From NCBI GenBank assembly GCA_963678705.1, contig OY783220.1:8329001-8393000 (forward strand): DNA of 64,000 nucleotides, read 5' to 3'. The position numbers and the translations under genes are program-made. This document shows, in pieces, positions 44,385 to 54,733 of this stretch (position 1 is the first letter of the stretch; every line of letters begins with the position of its first letter). The stretch is from Panorpa germanica. Taxonomy: Eukaryota; Arthropoda; Insecta; Mecoptera; Panorpidae. Below the pieces are notes generated by a model. It was not told the origin of the DNA, searched no databases, and saw only the letters and a program-made list of their open reading frames with translations.

Positions 44385-44915
44385 CTGAAATAATAAAGAA
44401 AAAAAATTATTTAAATATCAAAATAGTAACGATTTAAAAAAATGTATAGTCTTTAAATATTTTACGAAAAATTGAAAATGTAGCGTGTGCTTCATTTAAG
44501 AGTATGTCTCTCTATAATTACACTGACATATTAGGCCATTATTACCAAGTAGGAGAGAGAGGGTGGAGTCACAATTCAATTTACTTTTATACCGTGTTCG
44601 TTCAAATAAAGTAAGAAATAAAACTAAAGTCAAATATGGGGTAATCTTTTGCATATGCAAATTATGTTTACCCAATATGAAAACATTGCTATTTTTAACA
44701 TCTCTCTAATAAATTGTGAAATCACAGAAAGAGTTTTGTCCAGTGATACTTTTAATGTCGTCTGGAAAGATTTATTTCAATATCTTGCTCAACTTTCGTT
44801 GTGTGTTTGAAACTGATTTCCGCTTCAAAAGAATAGTAGCTATAGTTCAGCAATAATCTATAGCTTGCTAAAAGTTTAAACAAATTTACGATGTACTCTG
44901 ACATGTGACATATAG
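44385..44915. other. AT-rich stretch between MMP exon and jockey fragment
   Basis: Nothing recognised; presumably still MMP intron. Confidence 0.4.
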
Positions 44916-45310
44916 CCAGTGTGGACGTATGGAGTGCAACTCTGGGGTTGCACCAAGAAATCGAACGTTAAAGAAATCCAAACGTTCCAAAATATTCTGC
45001 GAAGAATAGTTAATGCACCGTGGTATATCCGCAATGACGACATACATAGAGACCTGAAGATTAACACAGTCGAAGAAGAAATCAAATCTATAGCAGCAAA
45101 GCACAAGTTGAGACTTCGTAACCACGAAAACATCGCCGTGACGCAAATATTGCTTGATAGTAATGATGATCGCAGGACTAAACCCTCGGACCTAGTAACC
45201 TAATCTTGTAGAATTGTTCATTGGAGCAATCTCTACCACACCGTGTAATTATTGAAATGTAAGCCACTAGATAAGTGTATCTATACTTAGTTGTAGTATT
45301 ATAGAAAAAT
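44916..45310 (+). mobile_element. 5'-truncated jockey-like non-LTR retrotransposon
   Basis: A plus-strand frame from 44916 to the stop at 45203 encodes the end of a jockey-type reverse transcriptase: VWTYGVQLWG, KEIQTFQNILRRIVNAPWYI, RNDDIHRDLKINTVEEEIK. A 3' UTR (ACCACACCGTGTAATTATTG, TATACTTAGTTGTAGTATTA) follows. Nearly the same sequence lies reversed at 51318-52502, and its 3' UTR at 18640-18735. The copy lacks the 5' end, including the polymerase core. Confidence 0.88.
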
Positions 45311-45339
45311 TTAAAGGTCTCCATAAAGTTAAGACATAT

Positions 45340-45440
45340 TTAGCATGGAACAGAACGACATTCCCTTCAGTTTCTCCACCAGGGTGTACAACAAAGAGGG
45401 GGCTGTCTCGGAAGGGCTCAACTTATGTTCTTTAAAATTC
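45340..45440. other. GC-rich patch open on both strands
   Basis: Just past the jockey 3' end. The plus strand reads MEQNDIPFSFSTRVYNKEGA. The minus strand reads LSPSETAPSLLYTLVEKLKG then MSFCSMLNMS and stop, perhaps after a weak acceptor (GAACATAAG). Either could be a genuine coding fragment. I do not recognise the family. Confidence 0.3.
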
Positions 45441-46066
45441 ACTTCAAATATTTATGAGCTGTTAAAATCGTTTATAATAATATTTTTATAACATACAACG
45501 CGTTTTGGTTATTATCTCAGTCTTCAAAATAAACCAAAACAATCTCATAAAACTGAATAATATTTTTATGGATAATATACATTTAATAATACTAATACAA
45601 AAATATTGTAAAGTAATATTTTAGTGTGAAATTCGTACGTTGTTTTGTTCCATAAAAGAAAGAAAAACACGTTTGATTTTTTAAGACAATTTTAGTGCCG
45701 TGAATGTTTTATGGTTTGATAAATCAATAAGTGTTCTCGTATATGAGTATATTGTGTATATGCTATCGTAACCTTAGCTCGGTTAACACCCCTGCGCCTA
45801 GCCGTAGCTGGGTAAGGGTGGAATAAGAACACCCCCTAGGAATAGTTCATAGCCTGTATACACAAACCATCACCAAGAAAAATATTTTTGCTTTTTGATC
45901 TAGGAAACGCATGCACCGACAACAAGAAGAAACTATAGACCATACAGAAGAACATTTTAAACCTAGTAGATGACTTATCTTATGACTATAGCACTGCACT
46001 ACTACATAAATTTTGCAATACACACACCTACCCTTTAAAATGAGCACGTGAATGAGAATGTGAACT
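45441..46066. other. AT-rich stretch, nothing recognised
   Basis: A GC-rich patch at about 45775-45840 has no frame of note. Confidence 0.4.
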
Positions 46067-46880
46067 CAGGCTTGTATACTATATCTTAATTTCTATAAAA
46101 GAAATGTCCAATTATTTTTTAATAACACCTTATATGTTAGGCGATATTAACAATTAAAAAAGTCATTTTGTCCCTTTAATTATTAAAGGGATTCAACGTA
46201 ATAGACCATTCTAAGACATGTGACATCACGTTCGCTAAGTTGCTATCTCTTTTATACAATAGAGCGTAAAATAGATAGCAAATTCAACACAGAACTGTTA
46301 TCCATAGAAAAAATAACTGACCTACCCTTTATAGTACGGAGTATGATAGTACGGAGATATAGCAATTAAAAATTTGAATTGTAGTTTCAGCGCTAAAAAT
46401 GGTCGGCCATATTTGTATGACGTGAAATGCATTTTAACGTCAGTTATTTGTTGATTAGGTCAGTGTTGTGGTAATCTTCTGAAGCTGCAGGTAGTCAAAT
46501 AATCAAGTCAAGTCAAAGAATAATAAGTTTTTATTTTATTTAACCCTGCTAAGGCAGACATAATATTGGAATTTAAGTGTTCCTTGAAATAGCTGTAAAT
46601 AACATTTGATATTTTGATATATAAATACATATAGCAGAGATTTATGAGCTGTAAGGTTGGTAACCTTACACAAGGATTGTGATGTCACATGCACTTGGAA
46701 TGTGTACAACGTTGAATCTCTTTAATAATTAAAGAGACAAAATGACTTTTTTAATTGTTAATATCTCCTAACATATAATGAGTTATTAAAAAATAATTGA
46801 ACATTTGAGGTTCTAGTAACCCACTTTATCAATATATAGTACACTTTTATGGAAATTAAGACATAGGACACAAACCCATT
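46067..46880. mobile_element. MITE-B copy 5, fold-back variant
   Basis: A forward left portion (46067 to about 46234) is followed by a reverse partial copy (about 46339-46880) that ends GGACACAAACCCATT. Both outer arms carry the same end, so the element is a long inverted repeat. The 100-base centre holds unrelated sequence. Confidence 0.75.
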
Positions 46881-47126
46881 GTCGCTAGTGCCTATCTTAA
46901 AAAATTGTTATTTTAAATAACACTGCACTCGGAAAGAGACCAGACTTGTACACATTAGGAGACAATTTATTTTTAGCATAGATGTTCAGCAAACTAATTT
47001 TTTTTAGTATTTTTTCATCTTAAAACTCATCTTTTAAATTTTAAATCTATTTCAATGACTCATTCTGATGTATTACAAAAAATAAACGCATAACATTGAC
47101 ATGTGTTGTGGTTTCTTTAGGTTTAG

Positions 47127-47300
47127 GTTGTAATCCATTATCCTGAGGACCATAGGCGTCCGGAGAACATTTGTCGTAGATTTAATTCTATGTGGTATAA
47201 TTTGTCCCTACTTGAGGACGCCCATGCCGACGACGCTGCTCTTAACACAGATCCAAACATTGCGCGACGTTTTGAAATAAATGTTTCAGAAACATGTTAA
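47127..47300 (+). CDS. Exon-like 57-codon frame, gene unknown
   Basis: An acceptor-like TTTCTTTAGGTTTAG is followed by an open frame VVIHYPEDHRRPENICRRFN then SMWYNLSLLEDAHADDAALN and on to a TAA at 47298-47300. The in-frame TAG of the acceptor itself fits an exon boundary. The sequence is clearly less AT-rich than its flanks. It reads like the C-terminus of a protein, possibly a transposase, but I do not recognise it. No upstream exon found. Confidence 0.4.
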   Translation, partial: VVIHYPEDHRRPENICRRFNSMWYNLSLLEDAHADDAALNTDPNIARRFEINVSETC

Positions 47301-47450
47301 TAATTTATAGCTTTTTTTCGTGTGGAATTATATGAGCCCTATTTATTTAATTATAATTAATTTATTGGGTAATTAAATGATACGACTAATTTGACTAAAT
47401 ATTTGAAAACATATTCATAAGCTACTTTTTAAGTAATCTTAGTTTAAAAG

Positions 47451-48305
47451 GAAAAATTCCCACTCACTGTTTTGAAATTTAATGTACGTTTTCATTTAAT
47501 ATCTTAATATATATAAATTACGTGTCACGTTGTATGTCCGCGATGGACTCCTAAACTACTTAACCGATTTTAATCAAATTTGTACACCGTGTGCAGTTTG
47601 ATCCAACTGGAAAGATAGGATAGCTTACATCTCAATTATGATTGCAATATTATCTTATTGCAAATTATTTGTCTATTAATTATCTGTATATGACATATGA
47701 CATCTGGTGACGATGATGGCGACATCTGTTGACTAGATTGAGTAAATATTCTGTTGACTAGATTGAGTAAATATTCAATAGATGGCGCTATGTAATGTAA
47801 TATGACAAAAACGTTAGACACAGCAACGCGTGGCCGGGACAGCTAGTTTTAATATAGATTTCAGGTTTTCAGAATATTCCGTCCTTGTCACAATCGTGTT
47901 TTAATTTGAGGTTAGTTAATTTAGTTGGTGCGCATGCGTCGTTAGTAATATAAATTTTGACAGTTCGACTGTTGGACAAAATTGAATGTGTAATAATTAA
48001 ACATGCTGTTTTTAATAACAATTTGTAATAGAAATTGTTTTTACTTCTTTATATTTAACAAAGTGATATTGAACTTCTTTTAAAAATAAATCCTACTTCA
48101 TTTTGACAGATTGTCACATTTTAGAGGTTATAATATAATATAGTTTTTGTAGTTTTAATTTCGAAACATTGGACCTTGTAAGGTTCTAAAAAAAACAAAA
48201 AAAACGCAAGTTAAATTCTAAATGAAAAATGGTGCAGGTACTGTCTACGCATATTCAAATAAGCTAAACAATTTAAATTAAATACAAAATTAAAACAATG
48301 ATACT
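47451..48305 (-). mobile_element. MITE-A copy 4, split by a Helitron
   Basis: Reverse-oriented MITE-A from ATTCCCACTCACTG (47456) to AACAATGATACT. The Helitron at 47502-47846 interrupts it near one end. Removing the Helitron restores the family sequence. Confidence 0.85.
47502..47846 (+). mobile_element. Short Helitron (345 bp) nested in MITE-A
   Basis: TCTTAATATATATAAATTAC at the 5' end and GGCCGGGACAGCTAG at the 3' end, placed between host A and T. It has ATGGACTCCTAAACTACTTA near the 5' end, as in Helitron 42365-43585. An internal GTTGACTAGATTGAGTAAAT unit is tandemly duplicated. Non-coding. Confidence 0.9.
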
Positions 48306-48611
48306 TTATGCATATCTAAAACATGCGACAAAAGTGAAATTCAAATTTGATGTACCTAGGCCTAGTACATCTCGGTCAACTTTTATATATTTAAAAAAAT
48401 AAAAAAGCTAATATTAAATTAAAATAAAATTAGGAAAGCGATCCTTAAAAAACAAGCGATCCAAAAAAAATATAAAAATTCTTGTACTGCATTGTAATAT
48501 TAAGCCCTCCGCACACGAGTCGACTTATTGCAAACTAGTCGAGCCGTATTTCGGGACTCTATAGAATTTTTAACAATAGTATAATAGGGGATTTTATTGT
48601 GTCTTATTTGT

Positions 48612-48660
48612 ATGTATGTATGTATTTAAATACTTTTGAATAGTATTTGTGCACATCTCT
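48612..48660. mobile_element. hAT-like element E, right-end fragment
   Basis: TTTAAATACTTTTGAATAG then GTGCACATCTCT, as in the ends of 35424-36134 and 58360-58590. Confidence 0.5.
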
Positions 48661-49760
48661 ACTCATGATGTGACCATCAAAGCATGCCCTGCGACCGAGA
48701 AACATAGTCGCTCAAACCAGTTTAGTTTCGTTCGTGCCGTGTGTTTTCTCTTACTCGTATACACGTGCCTTCTCTCACTAACAACACAGTTCCATTCTTA
48801 TTCGGTTCGGGCAGATCGGTTTGCAATCAGTCAACCCATGTACGAAAGGCCTTATTGAACGCCTGATTCACATGCAACCAAACTAACATTAATTTCATAA
48901 TACATGTGTAGTATCATATAGAAGAATTATTTACGAATATATTGTCATCATTAGTTACTTGAATTCAGTTATTAATAGGTTAATCTTAAGAGCATAATAA
49001 CCAAGAGGGAACGCAGGTGGGTATTATCTAATACAGAGAGGAAGAGAAAGATAATTGTTTAATATTACTAAGCCACCTCTCAACACATCGACTAACAATC
49101 AACATCAGCAACAATAGGAACCTTTATTTGTACAGCATTTATCATGTTGCTACAACATGGGGCTCTACAATACATTGTCATGTTGTTAACAGTAACACTT
49201 TGAATTTGTTATACAAGATCTATTATACAATACAGAAGAGGAGGAGGAGGGCGAGGTGAAAGGGGGAATCCTATAGACTGACATTGACTCAGTTGGTAAC
49301 AATTAACTAACAATTCATATTGTTATGACAGCCGCCTCGTTAGGAGCACGGATATTTATGATTTGTGTATTTAGGTTTTAGAGCAAGAATGTAAGATAAA
49401 TTCGGGGTTTCTCATTTTCTAAACAAATACTCTATTAAACGTTTTAAAGGATTATCTACTTGTTCATGAAACATATACGTTGCTGACAGTAGCGGATTAG
49501 GACTAGAAATATAGGTTCCAGGAAACAAAGTTCGATTAGAAGACTACTTTAGTAGAGTAATCTTCCATTAAAGCGGTTTTTAGTCCCCCTGCATTCCCTT
49601 CTTATGTTGAGTCGTCGAGAATTTAACTTCGTAGAAGATTAATATTCAAAGATGTCGCCAATAGCGGTTTATTCCCTGTCGATTTTACTCAAAGTGATAG
49701 GCCCCTGGTGGTAATTATGGGTAATCTCAACATTTTATAAGAACACCAACGTTTTTTACC
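48661..49760. other. Mixed stretch, no gene recognised
   Basis: The 69-codon plus frame starting at 48649 has normal amino-acid composition but no motif. The patch at 49560-49700 is GC-richer without a convincing frame. Confidence 0.35.
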
Positions 49761-49955
49761 TAGCTGTCGAGCGGATCGCACAACTCTCCATCTGCTGACG
49801 ACCTACCATCGACGACATCCCGCCTTGGAGGTGTCGTGACAGCATATATGTTTACGACACCTCTACATGGTCCGAGGATCGAAGACACAGCAGTCACCGT
49901 CAAGCATCAATACTCTCGCTCATTGTATCGTCAACTCTAAATTATATTGTGTTAA
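49761..49955. other. GC-rich patch with a perfect 10-bp hairpin, possible retroelement relic
   Basis: GAGGTGTCGT (49828-49837) is exactly inverted as ACGACACCTC (49854-49863). The string CCTTGGAGG then TGTCGTGACAGC could be a polypurine tract joined to an LTR start, but no second LTR or coding domain is seen. MITE-B copy 6 begins at its right edge. Confidence 0.25.
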
Positions 49956-50593
49956 AATAGACTTGTGTCCTCATATTTTAGTGGTCGATTTTTCAATTGT
50001 TGATTGAAAAAGATGTTATAAATGTATATTGGCTTCTCTATTTTATTAAATATCTAAATGTTGAGGGAGATATAGTAAATATAAATTTGAATTGTAGTTT
50101 TAGCGCTTAGAGGTGGTCGGCCATTTGTATGATGTGAAATGCATTTTAACGTCAGTTATTTGTTGCGTAGGTAATGTTGTGGTAATGTTTTGTAGCTGTT
50201 GGTAGTCGAAATAATCAAGTCAAGACAAATAATAATAAGTTTTTATTTTATTTAACCCTGTTACGGCAGACATAATATTGTAATTTTATTGTTCCTTGAA
50301 ATAGCTGTAAATAATAATTGATATTTTGATATATAAATACATTTAGCAGAGATTTATGAGCTGTAAGGTTGGTAACTTTACACAAGGATTGTGATGTCAC
50401 ATGCATTTGTAATGTTGTACAACGTTGAATCTCTTTAATAATTAAAGAGACAAAATGACTTATTTAATTGTTAATATCTCTTAACGTACAAGGAGTTATT
50501 AAAAAATAATTAAACATTAGAGGTTCTAGTAACCCACTTTCTCAATATATAGTACAGTTTTATAGAAATTAAGACATAGTACACAAGCCCATT
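49956..50593 (-). mobile_element. MITE-B copy 6, full length
   Basis: AATAGACTTGTGTCCTCA at the left and TACACAAGCCCATT at the right; reverse of copy 1. Confidence 0.85.
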
Positions 50594-51317
50594 GATACTA
50601 ACAAATATTTTTTTTAATGTTTTTTTAACAAATGTTCAAACATCTAGTCGCGTGCGGACGTGTATCAATATTTGTATACCTGCAGTATATAAATAAACTT
50701 ATCTTCCTTTTTTATAATAATTCCCTCATACATATTCCAAAGCCTTCATTGTACCGCTCCCCCGCACAATCCCCTGGTCCATCGTTTAATACCCTTGTCA
50801 CATCCAAATTGTATATTATATTTACATTATAAGTTTTACCCTCACTCATTTACATGGTCGGAACACGGGACATCCACTTCCTTCACATCTTGGGACATTA
50901 GGACCACTCCTGTCTGGTGTGTACGCCTCACCCCTCCACCACTCTTAACCCCTCGCCCAAGCGTAGATGTGGATAGCTCTTGCTGTCACCAATAAGTGCT
51001 TTCAATATAATTTAACGAAGGTAACATATTCTTATTGATAAAAATTTATTTACAAAGTGTTTTTGGGTCCAGTTACTATTTTTGGGCAAACAAATTCATT
51101 TATAATTAAGTATATATATAAGACAATATCTCCAAATTTATTGGAAATTGTAAATTTTTAATCAAACTTATGTGTTGCTCTGAAATCAAAGACTTTTATT
51201 TTAGTAATTTACATACACATTATAATAATTACACTGTTTAACTTAAATCATATTATACTTATATCAATTATACTTAATATATTTCCTATTATTAATATAT
51301 ATTTATATATTATAATA
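50594..51317. other. No gene recognised; carries a 115-bp dispersed repeat
   Basis: 51140-51252 matches 43850-43962 in the MMP intron (CTTATGTGTTGCTCTGAAAT, TTTAACTTAAATCATA). The C-rich patch at 50840-50995 is open in one plus frame, but nothing in it is recognisable. Confidence 0.35.
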
Positions 51318-51584
51318 TATTTATCTAGTAGCTTACATTTCAATAATTACACGGTGTGGTAGATATTGCAATGAACAATTCTACATGATTAGGTTACTTA
51401 GTCCGAGGGTTTAATCCTGCGATCATCATTACTATCAAGCAATATTTGCGTCACGGCGATGTTTTCGTGGTTACGAAGTCTCGACTCGTGCTTTGCTGTT
51501 ATAGATTTGATTTCTTCTCCGACTGTGTTAATCTTCATGTCTCTATGTATGTCGTCATTGCGGATATTCCACGGTGCATTAACT

Positions 51585-52435
51585 GGACGCTGTTATGCAT
51601 TCATGTGTGAAGCGCCAGATACTGGGATTTGAGAAAAGTAACATTCTAGTTTTTCTAATTCAAATTGTTCAGATAAGAATAATTAGAATTATTTTTATCA
51701 TATAAGCAAGTAAATATTAGAACTATTACAGATATTCATGAATTATTCATTGGAATATCATGAATTTAAAGAATAACTGATAAAATATAAAAAAATATTA
51801 TTGCAAAATTCAATATGCTTAATTAAATTTTTAAAAATGTTTCAAAGTCTCTTGACACATAAAAGCAAATTAACTTATGGACTATTTATATTAATAAAAT
51901 AATTTAAGGTTTATACTTCACAAATTAGAATTGGATTTTTATTGGAATTATTCTTTTATTAAATTTATCAACAGTGACATACGAACTTTTTATCAAAATT
52001 ACATCAATAGTTTTTAAGTGATATTAATATATTCTAACATTGAAACGGAAGTTATAACAAATTTCTCATCAATAAATTTCTAAATAATAATATGAAAATC
52101 GTGAATAAAAATTATTATTTTTTATTTATTTAAGGTAATATTATTTTTTAGTGCTCTTTTTGATTTATTATTACTGATTCTCATCTTCATCATCAGGATC
52201 AATGGCGAAGTCTAATGTGTTTCCTAATGCTTTAGGCGGATGAACCATTTTTGCAAAACGAGAATTCTGCATTGAGATATTGTAATAATAAGTTTAAGCT
52301 TTTACATCGAATGCAAATTTTTTTATGACATAGTTCATAAAAAATATTTTTATTTATTGTATTAGAAACAACATTTCGTGCTTAACTCAATTTTTAATAT
52401 TTTGCCGCTTGACACATGAATGCATAACAGCGTCC
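51585..52435. mobile_element. Unclassified 851-bp TIR element with AACT duplication
   Basis: The ends GGACGCTGTTATGCATTCAT then GTGT are exact 24-bp inverses, and the match extends to about 30 bp with one mismatch. AACT is repeated on both sides (51581-51584 and 52436-52439), and the jockey paralogue at 44916 shows the empty site with one copy. A 4-bp duplication does not fit hAT, PIF, mariner or piggyBac elements. The interior is very AT-rich except for the exon-like frame at 52171-52266. No transposase domain recognised. Confidence 0.85.
52171..52266 (-). CDS. Exon-like acidic C-terminal frame inside the TIR element
   Basis: On the minus strand, ATGCAG is followed by 31 codons and a TAA. 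They read NSRFAKMVHPPKALGNTLDF then AIDPDDEDENQ. The stretch is much richer in GC than the rest of the element and ends in an acidic tail like many protein C-termini. It could be the last exon of this element's transposase or a captured host exon. I do not recognise the protein. The acceptor's pyrimidine tract is weak. Confidence 0.4.
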   Translation of the reverse strand, partial: NSRFAKMVHPPKALGNTLDFAIDPDDEDENQ

Positions 52436-52502
52436 AACTATTCCTCGCAGAACTTTATTTTGAAACGTTTCTAATTCTTTAATGTTCGATTTGTTGGTGC
52501 AT

Positions 52503-53028
52503 AAAATGTTGAATCCTTTTTATCATCCAATAATTCTACAAAACGTTTGTCTCTTTCCCTTTTCCAATACTATTAATATTTGTTTATTTTTGTTAGTTTT
52601 ATTTTAAATTTATTTCTTACAATAGAATGTGTCCATGATTTTGAAAAGATTAAGCACCACTGCATTACAAAATCAGTGAAGAAAGCGAGGAGTAATGGAG
52701 TAAAGTGATTGTTCTTATCTCGTTCAACAGCTGTTTTAAAGAAGCCACAGTCAATATTTAGAAGCACGTCTAACTTAAGTTAAATGATAAGAACCTCGAT
52801 AAGCGAATAGAGTTCATGGTATGACCTACCAACCCCCTGATTTAAATTGAATCTTCCATCTCTTTCGCTCTACAGTATCTATAGCATAGCTAAAAGGTTT
52901 TATTTTGAAGATAATGTAAAAAGTTTTGGACTTTTAATGTGTTATTAATATATTCAACAATTTAAATTTTAAAGCGAATATTTTATTGAAACTTTGTGAA
53001 ATACTTACGTGAAGTTAGTTGTAAAAGA
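52503..53028. other. AT-rich stretch, nothing recognised
   Basis: The 64-codon minus frame at 52573-52767 has no recognisable motif. A donor-like GTAAGTAT (minus) lies at about 53002-53009. Confidence 0.35.
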
Positions 53029-53415
53029 GGTCCAATGTTTTAAATTAAAAATATTAAATTAAGAAAAACTATATTATATTATAACCTCGAAAATGGTACA
53101 ACCTGTCAAAATGCGGTAGAATTTATATTTAAAAGAAGTTCAATGTCAGTTTGACAAAAATTAAGAAATAAAAACAATTTCTATTGCTAATTGTTATTAA
53201 AAACAGCAATTTTAATTATTCCACTTTTAATTTTGTCCAACTGTCGAACTGTTAAAATTTATATTACTAAAGACCCATTCGCGCCAACTAAATTAATTAA
53301 ACTTAAATTAAAAAACATGTGAAAAGAAATACCTCTTCTGAAAACCTGAAATCTGGATTAAAATATTAAATAAAAACAGTAAATTTAATATCAAAACAGT
53401 GAGTGGGAATGCGTA
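53029..53415 (+). mobile_element. MITE-A copy 5, left end missing
   Basis: Begins GGTCCAATGTTTTAAATTA in mid-element and ends GTGAGTGGGAATGCGTA before TTA. Confidence 0.8.
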
Positions 53416-53452
53416 TTAAGTATACAGTAGTATTGTGGGAATGAGTATTAAG

Positions 53453-53621
53453 TTCAGTTTTTCACAATCGTTCATATGAAATGTCTGTTTTATCGGCTAC
53501 AAATGACGAAACCACTCCATCTGTCGGAATACAAATGAAGATAAAGTTGATGCGAACTATAATTGAAGTGCAATAGTGATAGAAACGTCACAAAACAGGA
53601 CACTTCACCAAATTGTTTACT
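53453..53621 (-). mobile_element. MITE-D copy 3
   Basis: Reverse orientation: ACACTTCACCAAATTGTTTACT at its right border gives the family start AGTAAACAATTTGG. It includes TGTCGGAATACAAATGAAG. Confidence 0.65.
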
Positions 53622-54555
53622 AGAATTCGAGCTTTTTAATTTAAGATGGTAAAACGTACGTCGTCTTCGAATTAAGACCGAGATAGGTGTTTAGATATCA
53701 AATATTTGACTTCATAAAACTAACCTACAAATCAATCTGAAATTTTGTATGGTGTCGTGATGGAAACAATCAAGGGTCAATTTAACAATTGACCCTTTCG
53801 AGAAAAAGCTTGCTGACCTATGATTTAGAATCACTGTACTAATGTATATTTGTTTTACTTTAAAATTCAAGTCAAGGTACAAAAATAACGTTGCAAGATA
53901 ACATTATAATTAGTGTTATTGTCTTCCAAAGAATTGAAAGAATTTGCTAAATACTGTACATTGTATATCACTATTAGCTCTAAAGTAACGTAAATAAATA
54001 ATGCTCTGGCAATCTATGCTCTCTCTCTCTCTCTGTTTCTCTTCCTAAGTTCAAGTAAGTTTTACTGTTGCATTGCAGGCAGGAACCGTCGTGCGCTGAC
54101 TTACTGACGGTTCTGAGAATTCAATTAAATTCTGTTTATTTATTTACAAGATGTCAGAAGTATTAGACTTAAAAATCCCTTTTAAACAAAATTGTTGAGA
54201 TTTCTATTAAATATATACAATACATAGATACTAATGTAGAACGGAACGACATTTGAATAGCTAAAGCGAAGTAAGTCGACTTTTAAAAGAAAAGTGAAGT
54301 TCATATGATCCTCTTATCTCTTAACAATCTATAGTCAAGATATTTAAACAAAATCCCTAATATTTGGGTCCGTACATCTGCACTTGCTAGTGCAGTACTG
54401 TTATTCGCATCGTCATAGGCAATTGGGTCAGTTACTCGCATGCGAGTTACTACCTAGGAGCATATGTATATAAAGAGAGAATGCTGGACTTGAAAGTGTG
54501 TCCAAAATGTATGCAAGAGAGAAAGGTATATGTTCCTATTTGTTCTCTATGCGCA
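53622..54555. other. No gene recognised; CT microsatellite and one weak exon candidate
   Basis: CTCTCTCTCTCTCTCTC lies at about 54020. At 54078, TACTGTTGCATTGCAG precedes an open frame QEPSCADLLTVLRIQLNS for about 28 codons, with an 8-bp hairpin (GAACCGTC/GACGGTTC) inside. The frame is too short to call. A 14-bp palindrome ACTCGCATGCGAGT lies at about 54434. Confidence 0.3.
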
Positions 54556-54733
54556 TGCGTCGAATTCATTTGTATTCCGACAGGTGGAGTAATTTCGCCA
54601 TCTGTAGCCAATAAAGTAGACATTTTATATGAAAAAATGTGAGAAACTGAACTATAAATGAACTCTTTTATGACAAAAAAATCATGACGCATCTTCAATA
54701 TGATGTCAAAGTGACTCCAAAATGTTTACTGGG
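54556..54733 (+). mobile_element. MITE-D copy 4 (right part)
   Basis: TCATTTGTATTCCGACAGG through CCAAAATGTTTACTGGG followed by TA, the best-preserved right end of the family. Confidence 0.65.

Larger units (their letters stand above)
51318..52502 (-). mobile_element. Jockey-like fragment, split by a TIR element
   Basis: Minus-strand coding sequence in two pieces. 52436-52501 encodes TNKSNIKELETFQNKVLRGI. 51336-51584 encodes NAPWNIRNDDIHRDMKINTV to a stop, followed by the 3' UTR. The element at 51585-52435 separates them exactly at the sequence AGTT. Very similar to 44916-45310. Confidence 0.88.

Noticed and set aside
44876..45146. 85-86 codon minus-strand frames
   Set aside because: Antisense to the jockey reverse-transcriptase tail.
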